From: Perkinsus olseni
Taxonomy: Eukaryota > Perkinsozoa > Perkinsida
Length of the DNA stretch: 64,000 nt
Assembly: GCA_013115125.1 (NCBI GenBank)
Contig: JABANN010000054.1
Location: 1-64,000, forward strand
Direction: 5' to 3'
The notes below the pieces were generated by a model, which was not told where the DNA came from, searched no databases, and was given only the letters and a program-made list of their open reading frames with translations. Both the position numbers and the translations under genes were made by a program. Positions 33,474-43,112 of this stretch are shown here, one piece after another; the first letter of the stretch is position 1; the number at the start of each line of letters is the position of its first letter.

Positions 33474-35031
33474 TCAATCTTCTTTCGTATGCCTGGCAGG
33501 CGATCGCGGGGTACTTTCCAATAGAAAACTCGTGATTTTATTGTGAGCCTCGAAAGAAGCCTCGTCGTCCAGGCAAAGCTCCCTGATAGAGAAGGATAAC
33601 CTAAACTCCACGCCCGTCCACTTACGGCTCAGTGGCACGAGCGATGGACAGGCGGGTGGCATCCGCTAGGTCTTCGCCGGTAGAAGCAGCAGTATCCGAT
33701 GGGCATACCTAAACGGCAGCACGAGAGCAGCGCTCCTCACTATAAAACGTGAGTGGTAGGGTACTTACTTCTGGCAGCCAGTAGACGTCAGAGTGCATGT
33801 CCTCAATACAGGCCAGAGCGAGGAAGATGAGGACGTGGCAAAGGAGATCAAGGCAGGTGTAGGAGCAATGGTCAGAGGCGTACGCAAGCTTTACAGGCTG
33901 AACCTGACGACACCACAACGCTCGACATAGCTGTCGTGAGTGGATGGTGCGGTACTGGTAAAAGACTCTCAAATGCTCCCTTCCGGAACTTCATCAATGA
34001 TGTGCCGTTGGTCGTGGTGCCCTCGGGGAAGATGCACAGCTGGAACTGTGTCGAACCGCTCATGACGCCTAGGCAGCGTCATCATCTCAGAGATCACATC
34101 GGGCGGGTAGGACTCACGTTCCTGCTTGTCCCTTATCTTTCCCACGACCTCCTCGCGCTCCTTGGGGCACTTGCTACGGCTGACGAACCTGAGCTACACT
34201 GAAGAGGCGTTCTGCTCTGCCCTCTGAGTTACACGCAATCAAAAGCTCGAGCAAGCTGGCCGATGAGGAACATGTCTCTGACGTCCTTCTTTGCCACGAA
34301 AGACAGGGGAGTGGCACCACAGCTCTCGAGGACCTATCCAAGGATACTTCCGAGTGTGATGGTGTTGAAACTAACGCAATGAACGTCTTACGTATATATC
34401 GAGATACGACACGTGATTGACTGCCACTGTTGGAACCTTTCTCGGAGAAAGGCGCTCGCCATGTTGTCTCACTGTGAGGCCTGACGGGAGGGTTTGATGG
34501 GCAGTCACATGGAGGGGAGTGTTACCTAGTACACGGAGGATGAGGTTGGCGCACACAGGGACGGCGGTCGAGAGTAACTTCTCCGATGGTATCAAGCAGA
34601 TGATGATGGCGAGGACATGTAGGGACGTAACGACAGCTATCTTTACGGGCACGGCCGTTGATGCCGCTATCTGAGACAATGACGGAAATCTTCGCTGTGA
34701 GCAGCGATATGTCAAATGAGAAGATTCGCAAAGATATCCGCCCGAAGGTAGAGCTTACCATGAGAAAAAGGTAATTAAGATTGCGAGGTGACGGGCGAAT
34801 GAAGGACTTCCATGATGGAGGTACATGACCTGACTCGGTAAGAAAACTGAGCGCCAGCTGCCAGAGTTACGAGGCCTCACCAAAAACTCTGATGATTTTA
34901 TCGGTGTCGCAAAGCATCGCCTGCTTGTAGGACAGATGCATACCAATGATGCATGCCAAAGTGAGAAGGGCGTAGCCCAACACGGACACGACCATGAACC
35001 CTTCGTAAACTGAGTATCCCTGTGATGCCAT
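33474..35031 (-). CDS. lysophospholipid acyltransferase (LPLAT/PlsC family, LPCAT-like)
   Basis: Transfers an acyl group from acyl-CoA to a lysophospholipid, probably in the ER. The N-terminus MMASQGYSVYEGFMVVSVLG with YALLTLACIIGMHLS is a membrane anchor. The catalytic HX4D motif is in VAVNHVSYLDIY, and the substrate motif is FPEGTTTNGTSLMKFRKGAF. QPVKLAYASDHCSYTCLDLL and DVYWLPEVCPSD follow, the usual order in LPCAT/AGPAT enzymes. The tail LCLDDEASFEAHNKITSFLL closes the gene. EGTTTNG is the form typical of LPCATs and plant/protist LPEATs. Its ATG lies only 13 nt after a pyrimidine-rich AG and overlaps the stop region of the upstream methyltransferase frame. Middle introns are approximate. 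Confidence 0.75.
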
Positions 35032-37371
35032 CATCGCAGGGAGTCAACTGAGGCGAAAACAATACTCACCACCCTTACAACAACAGCAACGCTGGTAAAT
35101 CTGCAGAAACATGTGGACAGAAACACAATTGGAGCATGCATTGGGTCATTCAACTTCCAGCGTGATTGAGCAGAATCCTCCGCTGTCGTGTAGAGAGAGA
35201 TGCACGGGATGGTCGCGGTAGTCGGAGGTGCCACGGTGGACTATGGTCGCCCTCGGCCTTCGAGCTGCGGCTACACCCCGAGCTGAAACAGCCATGATGT
35301 GAGCCGCTGATCAACGATTGCCTTACCCACAGCACCAGCCAGCTGAGACGGGCTGACCCCCACGTTGTCGCCGTTGGTAATGTGCAGGAGTCCTCGAGAG
35401 GCAAGATGCGGCACGGCCTTCGCTACCACGGTCTCGATACTGTGGAGCTTGGCATCTACGGCGACATACTGTGCCATCACTCCATTGGCAACCCATCACT
35501 TTTGGATTTCCGTTCTGCCTTGTCAGCTATGGAGGGCGGGTCAACTACAATAACGTTGTAGCGGGCGCTGTCGGGCAGCTCTTGCAAGTGTTGTTCAACA
35601 GAGCTGTGTACCTGAGGTAGGGGGAATTGGATAGAGGGAGAGAGAGAGGCTATTGGTTTGCCTACGAATTGGACGACGCCTTTCCGAATTCCATTCTCCT
35701 CACAACTGAGCTGACCTAGTCGAAGGGCTTCTGCGTCTTTGTCAACACAAACTACCTAACAAGGTTCATTCGTCGATCAACATCCCGGACCGGGTCCAGA
35801 AAACGAAGAGTGCAAACTCGAATGGGGACTGAGGGTTTCTGTCTTCTGGCCAATCGCTCTGACGTCGTCTTCGCTGGGAAAAATTTCCCGAGTGCAAAGT
35901 CCTTTCCCCTCTCCGGTTTCAGCTTGCATAGTTTTTATCGTTGAAATTTGACCATCGGGATCACGTCGATGAGGGCTACGTTACCATTGCTGCTTCGGAG
36001 GTGACGGGCGCGTCAGTAGTAGTAGCCTCGAGAACGTGTCCGTCTACCTTCGATTTAGAGTGATGGAGTGATTGCAGCAGTTGTATGGCATATGAGCCAC
36101 TGTAGCTGTACAGGTCCAAGATTGATAATGAGCTGCCCGATGGTGCCATGGTAGATGCCAGCCTTTGCAGGGTCGACCTGTCCGAGCGACGATTGAGAAG
36201 GTATCCTGAAGTGGAGGAGGCCAGGTCCGACAAGTTGCTGAAGTTTATCCTAGGTCAAAGCAGAGGACAACACGATGCGTTCCTGATGATTCGATTGTGG
36301 ACGCCCAAGTCGCCAGACCGAGGCTTTCCTGACCGCTGCGACTTGGTGCGATGAGAGCTTACCAGGATTGTCTTTTATGTCAACGGCCATCAACACGCCA
36401 TTCTCGTTGATGATGACTATCGTATTGTCACTAGCCTCTCCAGATGGCGAGTCATGTGGCCCATCGAAAGTGACGTCAGACAGCCCTGCTGGCCGTACCA
36501 ACTATAAGGGAGGGAATGGCGGCCTTCACGTGCCCACCGTTACCTCGCTATAAGCCTGCTGCTTCCCACCGCCAGCTTCCGAATATACGAACAGGGCTGT
36601 ACTAGGCTCAGCACAGTGGACCTTTTCAACAGCCTTGATGAAGCTGAGGAGGGAGCCTTCAAGGCCCACGTTGGACAGCCGCATTACTATCACCGGACAG
36701 GGAGAGCCAACGAACCTACAGGAGGACAGTTTCGGTGAACTCAGGCGGCGGTCACCACACTTGTCGATGTAAAGTCCCGGGATGCCGTCGGACTCGCCGT
36801 GGAAAAGCCGGCAGCTGATACTGTTCCCCGCCGAATCGTTTGCGAAAAACATCTCTCGGCGTTGAAGCGCCCTCTCGAGGAGGTGAATCGTGAAGCGCTG
36901 GTCGAAGACGCAATACCTGCGAGGTTGACGGTGGCCTCCTTAAACGACTGGCTCATCACTCACGGGTCTAGGTCGATTATTCTGCCGTAGACCACAGTCT
37001 TCTTAGGGTCCACCAGAGCCACCGCTGTGGGCGAATCCGGGAGGGAGGGTTGATCAGCTCCATTCACAACGACATTGCACAACACAGGAGGCAAGCCGTC
37101 GAGTTCCTGCGGGTTTTCGACCTCCGACTTGTAACTGACCACGCACAGATGGACGGAGAGTCTTCCCAGGGATGGCCTACATCCACCCAGCTCGAGGGCT
37201 CTGACCAAGCCTTTGGGCTGCCGCTGTGCTGATCTTCAACCGTGGCCTAGTCGACACGGAGTCTCGCGAAGTCGATGCTACACCTGCTCGCAGCGGAGAT
37301 AGCCGTATGGCGAGGGAGGCCCCACAGCGGAACATTACAACCGCCTGCTGGATGAACTTGGAACGAACCAC
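35031..37371 (-). CDS. RlmI-like class I SAM methyltransferase (PUA + Rossmann), possibly mitochondrial
   Basis: Related to bacterial RlmI, which methylates a cytosine of 23S rRNA. A short PUA-like front is seen (VALVDPKKTVVYGRIIDLDP), then RFTIHLLERALQRR, CRLFHGESDGIPGLYIDKCG (the family signature GESDGLPG), VIVMRLSNVGLEG, INENGVLMAVDIKDNP, TSGYLLNRRSDRSTLQRLAS (GYYLDQR in bacteria), the SAM-binding ILDLYSYSGSYAIQLL, CVDKDAEALRLGQLS, and YNVIVVDPPSIADKAE (motif IV DPP). The end is VAKAVPHLASRGLLHITNGD and IPCISLYTTAEDSAQSRWKL. The N-terminus (MVRSKFIQQAVVMFRCGASL, Arg-rich, few acids) looks like a transit peptide. It is cut by many short introns, so it is a settled nuclear gene despite its bacterial relatives. 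Substrate is not known. Confidence 0.75.
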
Positions 37372-37419
37372 CCGAATTCTGTGACTTCAAACTAAAATGA
37401 TATCGAGTAAGAAACATCG

Positions 37420-37967
37420 TTATCGCTCCCTAAAGATAGTAACCAGCGTGATCTCCGGAGACGAGAAGGGAGCATCGACATTATCCTCGGGTGCTCGGCG
37501 TAGCACTTCCGTGCCAGCCTCCGGATCGAACTCGAGGATGAAATCCTGTGGTTTCGCCGCGGCATCACTCTCTCTGGTCTCCACTGTATACCGGAACCCA
37601 TGACCAGATGGAAGCCGCCGTAGCGCGTACCTATCATTGGTGACAATTATTTTCAAGCCGTGAAAGAATTTAAAGACTACTTCGCAACCCGCTCGGCTAT
37701 TCGTCTGCATGTGCGACCCATCCCCTGGATGAGAACCTAATGGCAACAGAATCGTGGCAGCGAGGGTGTCGATGCTACTACCTTCGACTTTTGCTTCTCC
37801 ACGATTGCCTCTAGTACTTTGTCAACATACATCTGAATCGGTCTATCTCTGCTCACCACAACATCGATAGAGGTTCCCTCAAGTGAGGCCCTCGGGGTGT
37901 ACCGAAGCCTAACCGAGGAGCTGCTAGAATCTACCATCATACACCCATAAACTGGAAACGTGAGCAT
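37420..37967 (-). CDS. Alba-domain nucleic-acid-binding protein
   Basis: Three exons join in frame with introns of about 45-52 nt. VVVSRDRPIQMYVDKVLEAI, VEKQKSKV and LIQGMGRTCRRIAERVAK form the Alba fold pattern (strand, helix, strand, G-x-G/A loop, helix). YALRRLPSGHGFRYTVETRE then supplies the following strand. The C-terminal part (LEFDPEAGTEVLRRAPEDN) is acidic. Alba proteins bind RNA or DNA in archaea and protists, and Rpp20/Rpp25 of RNase P/MRP share the fold; I cannot tell which group this is. It starts about 90 nt below the stop of the deiodinase gene on the same strand. Confidence 0.6.
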
Positions 37968-38055
37968 GCATGCAGCGTCCGTATCAACGCAAGGCCATCG
38001 AAGGCTAGAAACAGAAGCTCTCGCTGTGTATGCGTTATTAGACCACCCAACGGCA

Positions 38056-39366
38056 TCAAACCACCGCGATGGTGTCCGACTCCGATCGACGTCGATTCTC
38101 GGAAGTTCGTTTCCTGATAGAGAAGCACGACGCCTGAGGTTCTCGCCAGTGCTCCTAGCGGCGACTTACGGGACGGTGGCGTCTGAGCTGGGATATCCCA
38201 CAGGCATCAGGAGATACACCTTCTCATTGGCTGGCCTGTTGAGGATGTTCCTGATGGCCGACTCCGCCCCCATCGGTGTTGAAGTTAGAGTGACCTGCGA
38301 TGCGGAGGGGTATGAAGAGCGAAAGGATAGGTATTAGTACCAGGCCGGCGTTGTGTAAGGCACATATGAGCATGCCAGCTGCGATACCGCAGGACTGCTC
38401 CACGTAGTAATGCTCTTGACGATCACCTGGCATGGAGGTATCGCCGTCAAACACGTAGACCCGGATGACACTAACCTGTGGAGGCATCGACTCTATAGTT
38501 CTGCTTCATCATAACAACAAGATAAGGCGCTTCCGACAAGTACGGCTTAGCCACCTACAAACAGTTGTGAAGTGAGCATCGACCAATTGCAGCAGCAGAA
38601 GTACTACCCGGCCATCACGGTGTAGGTCCCCAACCATCGGGGTCGCGTCCTTCACCCAGCTACGCCTCATACGGCGATCGTAGTTCAGCTGCTCTTCACG
38701 TTCGACTACGTCACCTGAGCGCACCTCTCGCCCCGTGTCTCATCACTCCCGACGTCCTACGTATCCTCTCCTTAGCTTGTTGATTTTGAACTATAACGAA
38801 AGTCCAGGGCTGGAGGTGTGCCCCGCTAGGGGCAGTGCAGGCAGTCCTTACCGCGGTCATAATCACACTCAGGGGCACATCCTCCTTAGAGTAGAATCTG
38901 ATGGATCTGCGCCAAGACTTCAACAATATCGAAGCAGTCAACGAACTGCTGCTATGATGACCTTCTCGTATTCATAAGCTTGAGGAACTTCTCAGCATGG
39001 TCTATCATCTCGCCTTGCTCTTGACGGTCGTGCCTGAGGGACGTAGTGATAGCGATGGTATAACCAGCTGGACCGCACCTGAAAATTTCGTGACCCTGTA
39101 GGACCTCTTCCTCAGCAAGATGGTTGTCAGGGTTAGCTACGAGCGACCCTGAACGAGTACGGCTGGATTTCTTCTTGATGTCTGAGAAGACAAATATTTC
39201 GCAGGGCCCAGTCTTCCCTCCCAAGGACCCCCTCAGTAGTACATTGATAAGTGGCAAAGAGGCCTACAGCACCAGCAGCACCAGTGGCTAGGCATACCCC
39301 AATCTTAGTGATATCACTTAGGTTGTTGATGGCAGAGGAAGAGCGCAGGTCGTGGAGGGTCTGCAT
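38056..39366 (-). CDS. iodotyrosine deiodinase homologue (flavin nitroreductase family)
   Basis: FMN-dependent reductive dehalogenase family. Blocks match animal IYD in order: an N-terminal membrane anchor (IGVCLATGAAGAVGLFATYQ), LKLMNTRRSV, FYSKEDVPLSVIMTAVRTAC, TAPSGAHLQPWTFVIVQNQQ (FMN phosphate site), EREEQLNYDRRMRRSW (the active-site lid, where IYD has E, Y and K contacts with the iodotyrosine zwitterion), PYLSEAPYLVVMMKQNY, HYYVEQSCGIAAGMLICALH, NAGL, PMGAESAIRNILNRPANEKV, YLLMPVGYPSSDATVP, and a last exon ending SESDTIAVV. At least seven introns. In this organism the natural substrate is unlikely to be thyroid-derived; halotyrosine salvage is possible (inference). Confidence 0.8.
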
Positions 39367-39475
39367 TGTGAAATTAAAAACTGCCGGGGAACCATCCTAC
39401 GCGGATGGATCAATCAAAATCCCGAGGGTTGACTCAACCTCCGTGGAAGCAACATTAAGAGTCATGCGCAGGCGT

Positions 39476-40024
39476 TCAGCACGTCTCCGCTTTCTTCCCT
39501 GACGTCAGCTCGGCCATCACAGCATTGATTCTTCGGTCGTATCGCTGCATTACCGCCTTCAATGCATCCGTCTCCAATCTCAACGTCCGATGATACTCCT
39601 CCCACCGGGACTCGTGCTGAGTATGACTGAGTCTAGGGTCACTCCCCCGGCTGTGAGTGCAGTACATGATCATCATGCTTGACGCGAAGATCCGCGAAGT
39701 CCTTCTCCACGCCCTTCATCTAACACGATAAGGATTATCCTCTGCAGTCGGGTGGGCATCGCACAACATCCTGTTCCACCCTCTCCACAGCTGTAGTGCA
39801 CTCCTCCTCAACTGTCTTTGACATTTCTAAGAGCTCCTCCACCTGGCCCATTGCGGCTGCCACAGTGTTCTGAGACGCCACAACGTGTTCACTATTGCCT
39901 ACTCGAAATGTACCTCAGCACTTCTTATTTCATCATTAGCAATTCCCAGGAGCGCCTCCAAGTCCACAAGCCGAGTGCGAAGGCTCCGAGCCTCCCCCTC
40001 TCCGAGCTGCGTGACGCTATCCAT
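39476..40024 (-). CDS. small coiled-coil protein
   Basis: Exons: MDSVTQLGEGEARSLRTRLV with DLEALLGIANDEIRSAE; then NTVAAAMGQVEELLEMSKTV; then KGVEKDFADLRVKHDDHV; and HESRWEEYHRTLRLETDALK with VMQRYDRRINAVMAELTSGK at the end. Heptad spacing runs through most of it. The total is about 150 residues. The start at 40024 lies 80 nt below the MoaE stop. It could be a subunit of a tethering or kinetochore-type complex, but nothing specific is seen. Confidence 0.5.
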
Positions 40025-40103
40025 CCCAGGATCACCCTCCATGACATTCTATTAGACTCCAACACGACATAACCATAACGAACTCAGAAACATGAATTAA
40101 TAA

Positions 40104-40777
40104 TCAAGGCTTGGTCCGAGTTCCTAGCCGATCCGGCCGCCATTCAGCGTTCTCCTTCCACAATCCACTTGAGGGTTCCCCTTCCTCGGAGACGTATACT
40201 TCCTTCTTCCACACTGGCACCTCGGCTTTCAATAAATCTATTGCCTCAGAGACGAAGTCCTACGGGGAAGGAGACCTCTGCCCCTCATCTCTGGTCATTT
40301 GAAGCACTTACTATAGCCGCCCTCCGGTGTACACTAGCAGCTGTTATGATGATACTCGCCTCTCCCACATTGACCCGACCCAGCCGATGGGACGCGTAAA
40401 CCGCCAGCACCGGGTGACGCGCAGGTGCCGCTAAAGTGGTGACTATCTGAGACGTGCCGAGGTCATTATTAGTAGAAAGAGCGCCTCAATCACTTCTAGC
40501 ATTTTCTTCTCTGCCATGCTTTCATGAGCTTCATACACTAGGTATTCCTGAGTAGAACAATCGAGGATCGACTGCCACCCGGGATAATTCTCCCTCCGCC
40601 AAACAAGGCTACTACCACTCGCTCTCCCTTCCAGCTGCCTTCATCTCTCCGAGTGACCCCGACAAAACTGCTGACTCCGCCAGCCCGGCCGCCACTAGCT
40701 GTGGTCACGAACTCTACAGCTGCACTAGCGTCCAAGGGAGAGTGTGTGAGGGAAATGTGTATCGACGAGGCATCCAT
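40104..40777 (-). CDS. molybdopterin synthase large (catalytic) subunit, MoaE/MOCS2B
   Basis: Converts precursor Z (cPMP) to molybdopterin using sulphur from the MoaD thiocarboxylate. Blocks: IHISLTHSPLDASAAVEFVT, GGVSSFVGVTRRDE, VYEAHESMAEKKMLEVIEAL, VNVGEASIIITAASVHRRAA, and DFVSEAIDLLKAEVPVWKKE with VYVSEEGEPSSGLWKENAEW. The catalytic-site lysines (WKKE and the MAEKKM region) and the HR of VHRR are present. It ends RLGTRTKP with TGA at 40104-40106. Start MDASSIHISL at 40777. Introns are short. Its presence implies that the organism makes molybdenum cofactor. Confidence 0.85.
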
Positions 40778-40840
40778 GTTGAGGGTGTAACAGTAGAACT
40801 ATTAACTGACAATGACATACCCTCCCCCCGTTTAAAGTAA

Positions 40841-40933
40841 TTCTGAGACTCAGGATCGCTTCTGGGATTGATTTTTACGCGTTAAATGTGGTTCCAGAAT
40901 CGATTCTGAGTTCGGAATGGGTTTATTGAACGA
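40841..40933. repeat. small foldback (MITE-like) element, copy 2
   Basis: Left end TTCTGAGACTCAGGATCG and right end CGATTCTGAGTTCGGAA are inverted copies of each other; CAGAATCGATTCTG inside is a perfect palindrome. The central part ATGTGGTTCCAGAATCGATT is identical to copy 1 at 21.4 kb. Also shared are the flanks TTCAA(C/T)AAAC, on opposite sides. Confidence 0.55.
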
Positions 40934-42548
40934 ACCACAAATGTCGCCTTCTGAGCAAGATGAGAACAACGAGTAAGAATATATTTAACACTACGAGCAG
41001 TAACCTTGAGGTCGCATTGCTGCATAATTAGTGATCATAACCTGTGATCCAAAGCATAGGGACCGATAAGTATCTGTTGCTTGCCCTGTGTTTAGTCACC
41101 TCACTGTCATCTCGGTAATGGTTCTCTTAGACAGGACGTTTGGTCCGGTCTACTCGTTGGGCTAGTTCTACCTCAGTGCGATTCATATATTACTCGTTTC
41201 ACTCACACTACTCCGATGATCATTCAAATTGATCATATCCTATCATCCGATCAACTTCCTCGGTAGCGTCCTGGAACATGAGCCTCTCTCGAGTTGACAC
41301 CTCCCACCGCTTTCTGCACTGGCGATGCTACGTTGCGTTCCCGATGCATCGCTCTGCGGAGCATCCCGCTACACGGCCCAGGCCATAAAGCAGTCGGCAG
41401 CCCGGGCAACCTAGGGAGATGCAGTTGTGCACCGGTTGTACAACTCGCTGTCCCATAACTGTCCACTACATGAGGATAGGACTCACTCTCAGAGCCTCCC
41501 AACCCGACCAGACCAGCCGAAACATGAGATAATAGCCCTATAACTTAGGAGCTGCTCCTCAAGGAAGGAACGGTACCTCAACATACCTTCGAGGTATACC
41601 TTGAGGAGGCACTCCTACGACATAGAGCCAATATCGGTAGATCCGATCCAAGTGCTCGCGGAAACTTCTGACAAACGAGATTCGCCGCAACATTTTTTAC
41701 GGCTTACAGGCTGTAAGTCACAGCTCGCAGGACGAGCCTCCCACGGAGAGCGTATGGCAGCCCGTTGAGGCGGGAACGAGATGCCTTCATGGTGAGTCTC
41801 CACAGTTTCCACCATCTTCAACGACTGCTTCGACGATCGGCGTTTGTTGTTAACATTCCGGAGAATTTGCGCATACAGAGCACACGATGTGAGCGCACGC
41901 ACGCCTGCGTGCTAGTGTACGCAGGCACAAGCCCCTAGAATTCTGCTATGCTATGCTGGGTGAATGGTATGAGACTGGGGGCGGTACGTGGATTCTGATT
42001 CGGAGGATGATTGTGAGTAGACCCTTTTCCAAGTGTCGCTAGCAGTTGCGTGTTGAACTACAACACGTGGGCAAGCCATCACAAGCAAGGAGGCTTTGGG
42101 GGCAAGCCTCTTTCGGTAAACGGGCTCCGAGCGCGTATCTGACTAGAGTTCTTTTTGGCAAGAAGGTTCTTGCTGAGTCGTGTGAGAAACTGCTCACGCC
42201 GCGCGAGTCACGCGTCTCTTTGTTGGTGCCAAAAACGTGAAGTACATGGTCGTACTCAGGACCATCCGATCGAACAGTGGAGTGTAATCATGAATGTGAC
42301 TGATGCCCCAATATGCTCTGAGTTGCAGCTACACTCGGGGCCCGAATTTTAGTCACTAAAATGCACAACTGAGATTTAGTGAGGGAAGCGACTTGTGATG
42401 AGCGACACTAGGGTGTGCCCTCACGTTCTAGCCTGACTAGCTTCCTACACTATTGCCAAAAGACTCTCATTAGTATGGCGGTAGTGCTGGGCGTCCTAAA
42501 TCTGCAAAGCTAGACGATCTGGTCTGAATTGGCCGATCATCACTGTGA
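40934..42548. other. gene-poor stretch with two hairpins
   Basis: No frame with family resemblance. Two hairpins are visible: CTCCTCAAGG...CCTTGAGGAG at 41555-41608 with a nested GGTACCT/AGGTATACC, and GCCTGCGT...ACGCAGGC at 41903-41926. The stretch at 42046-42352 has overlapping short open frames on the plus strand without motifs. Confidence 0.45.
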
Positions 42549-42947
42549 CTAAAAGTGATCAAAAGTGATTTTATGTTTGAGTCGCGGAGAAGGAAACACG
42601 ACTGTTAATTGCATTAAATTATACTGTACGGACTGAAATGGACGACTTTCACCTTTTGCGAAGTGGCCACAGAACGAAGCTTCCGAATCAATTGCGATAC
42701 ACCCGACGTAGGGACATGAAAGCAGTACCTCACGAGGGCGGCGGTAGAGTACATAATCTTCAAGAGATGTCAGTGAAACCCTTCTTATCTCCCAGCATGG
42801 ATGCCGAAGGGTTCCCGAGCTGGCAGTGGTCCGGTGCGTGCGAGTGTAGCTCTTTCCAGAGATTCTCAGGCTGTTACGGCCCGGAAGAGACTGTTGAGCA
42901 GCACAAACCAAGATTAAGAATATCAACATCATCATGATGAGCATCAT
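42549..42947 (-). CDS. doubtful small secreted protein
   Basis: An open frame of 132 codons beginning MMLIMMMLIFLILVCAAQQS, which scores by eye as a signal peptide. The Met-rich start comes from a (CATCAT)-type repeat, so it may be chance. The rest (YVLYRRPREVLLSCPYVGC) has no family. Listed only because it lies near other secreted-protein genes. Confidence 0.2.
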   Translation of the reverse strand: MMLIMMMLIFLILVCAAQQSLPGRNSLRISGKSYTRTHRTTASSGTLRHPCWEIRRVSLTSLEDYVLYRRPREVLLSCPYVGCIAIDSEASFCGHFAKGESRPFQSVQYNLMQLTVVFPSPRLKHKITFDHF

Positions 42948-43112
42948 CTACGTCTTCAGTGAGGACTCATCACCGTCATCAGCTGCTACTGAGTCATCAC
43001 GTGAGTGTATCTTGACTAGACCCTAGGCTCCACGTGGTAGGTCTTCCCGTATTTAGTAGGATACCCGCCAGCTCGGCTGCCGTCCGTGGCGGCTGCCTGT
43101 GGTGTGGCTGAC

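Noticed and set aside
42638-42937. 99-codon plus-strand open frame
   Set aside because: Overlaps the equally doubtful minus-strand frame, has no motif, and neither has splice or family support.
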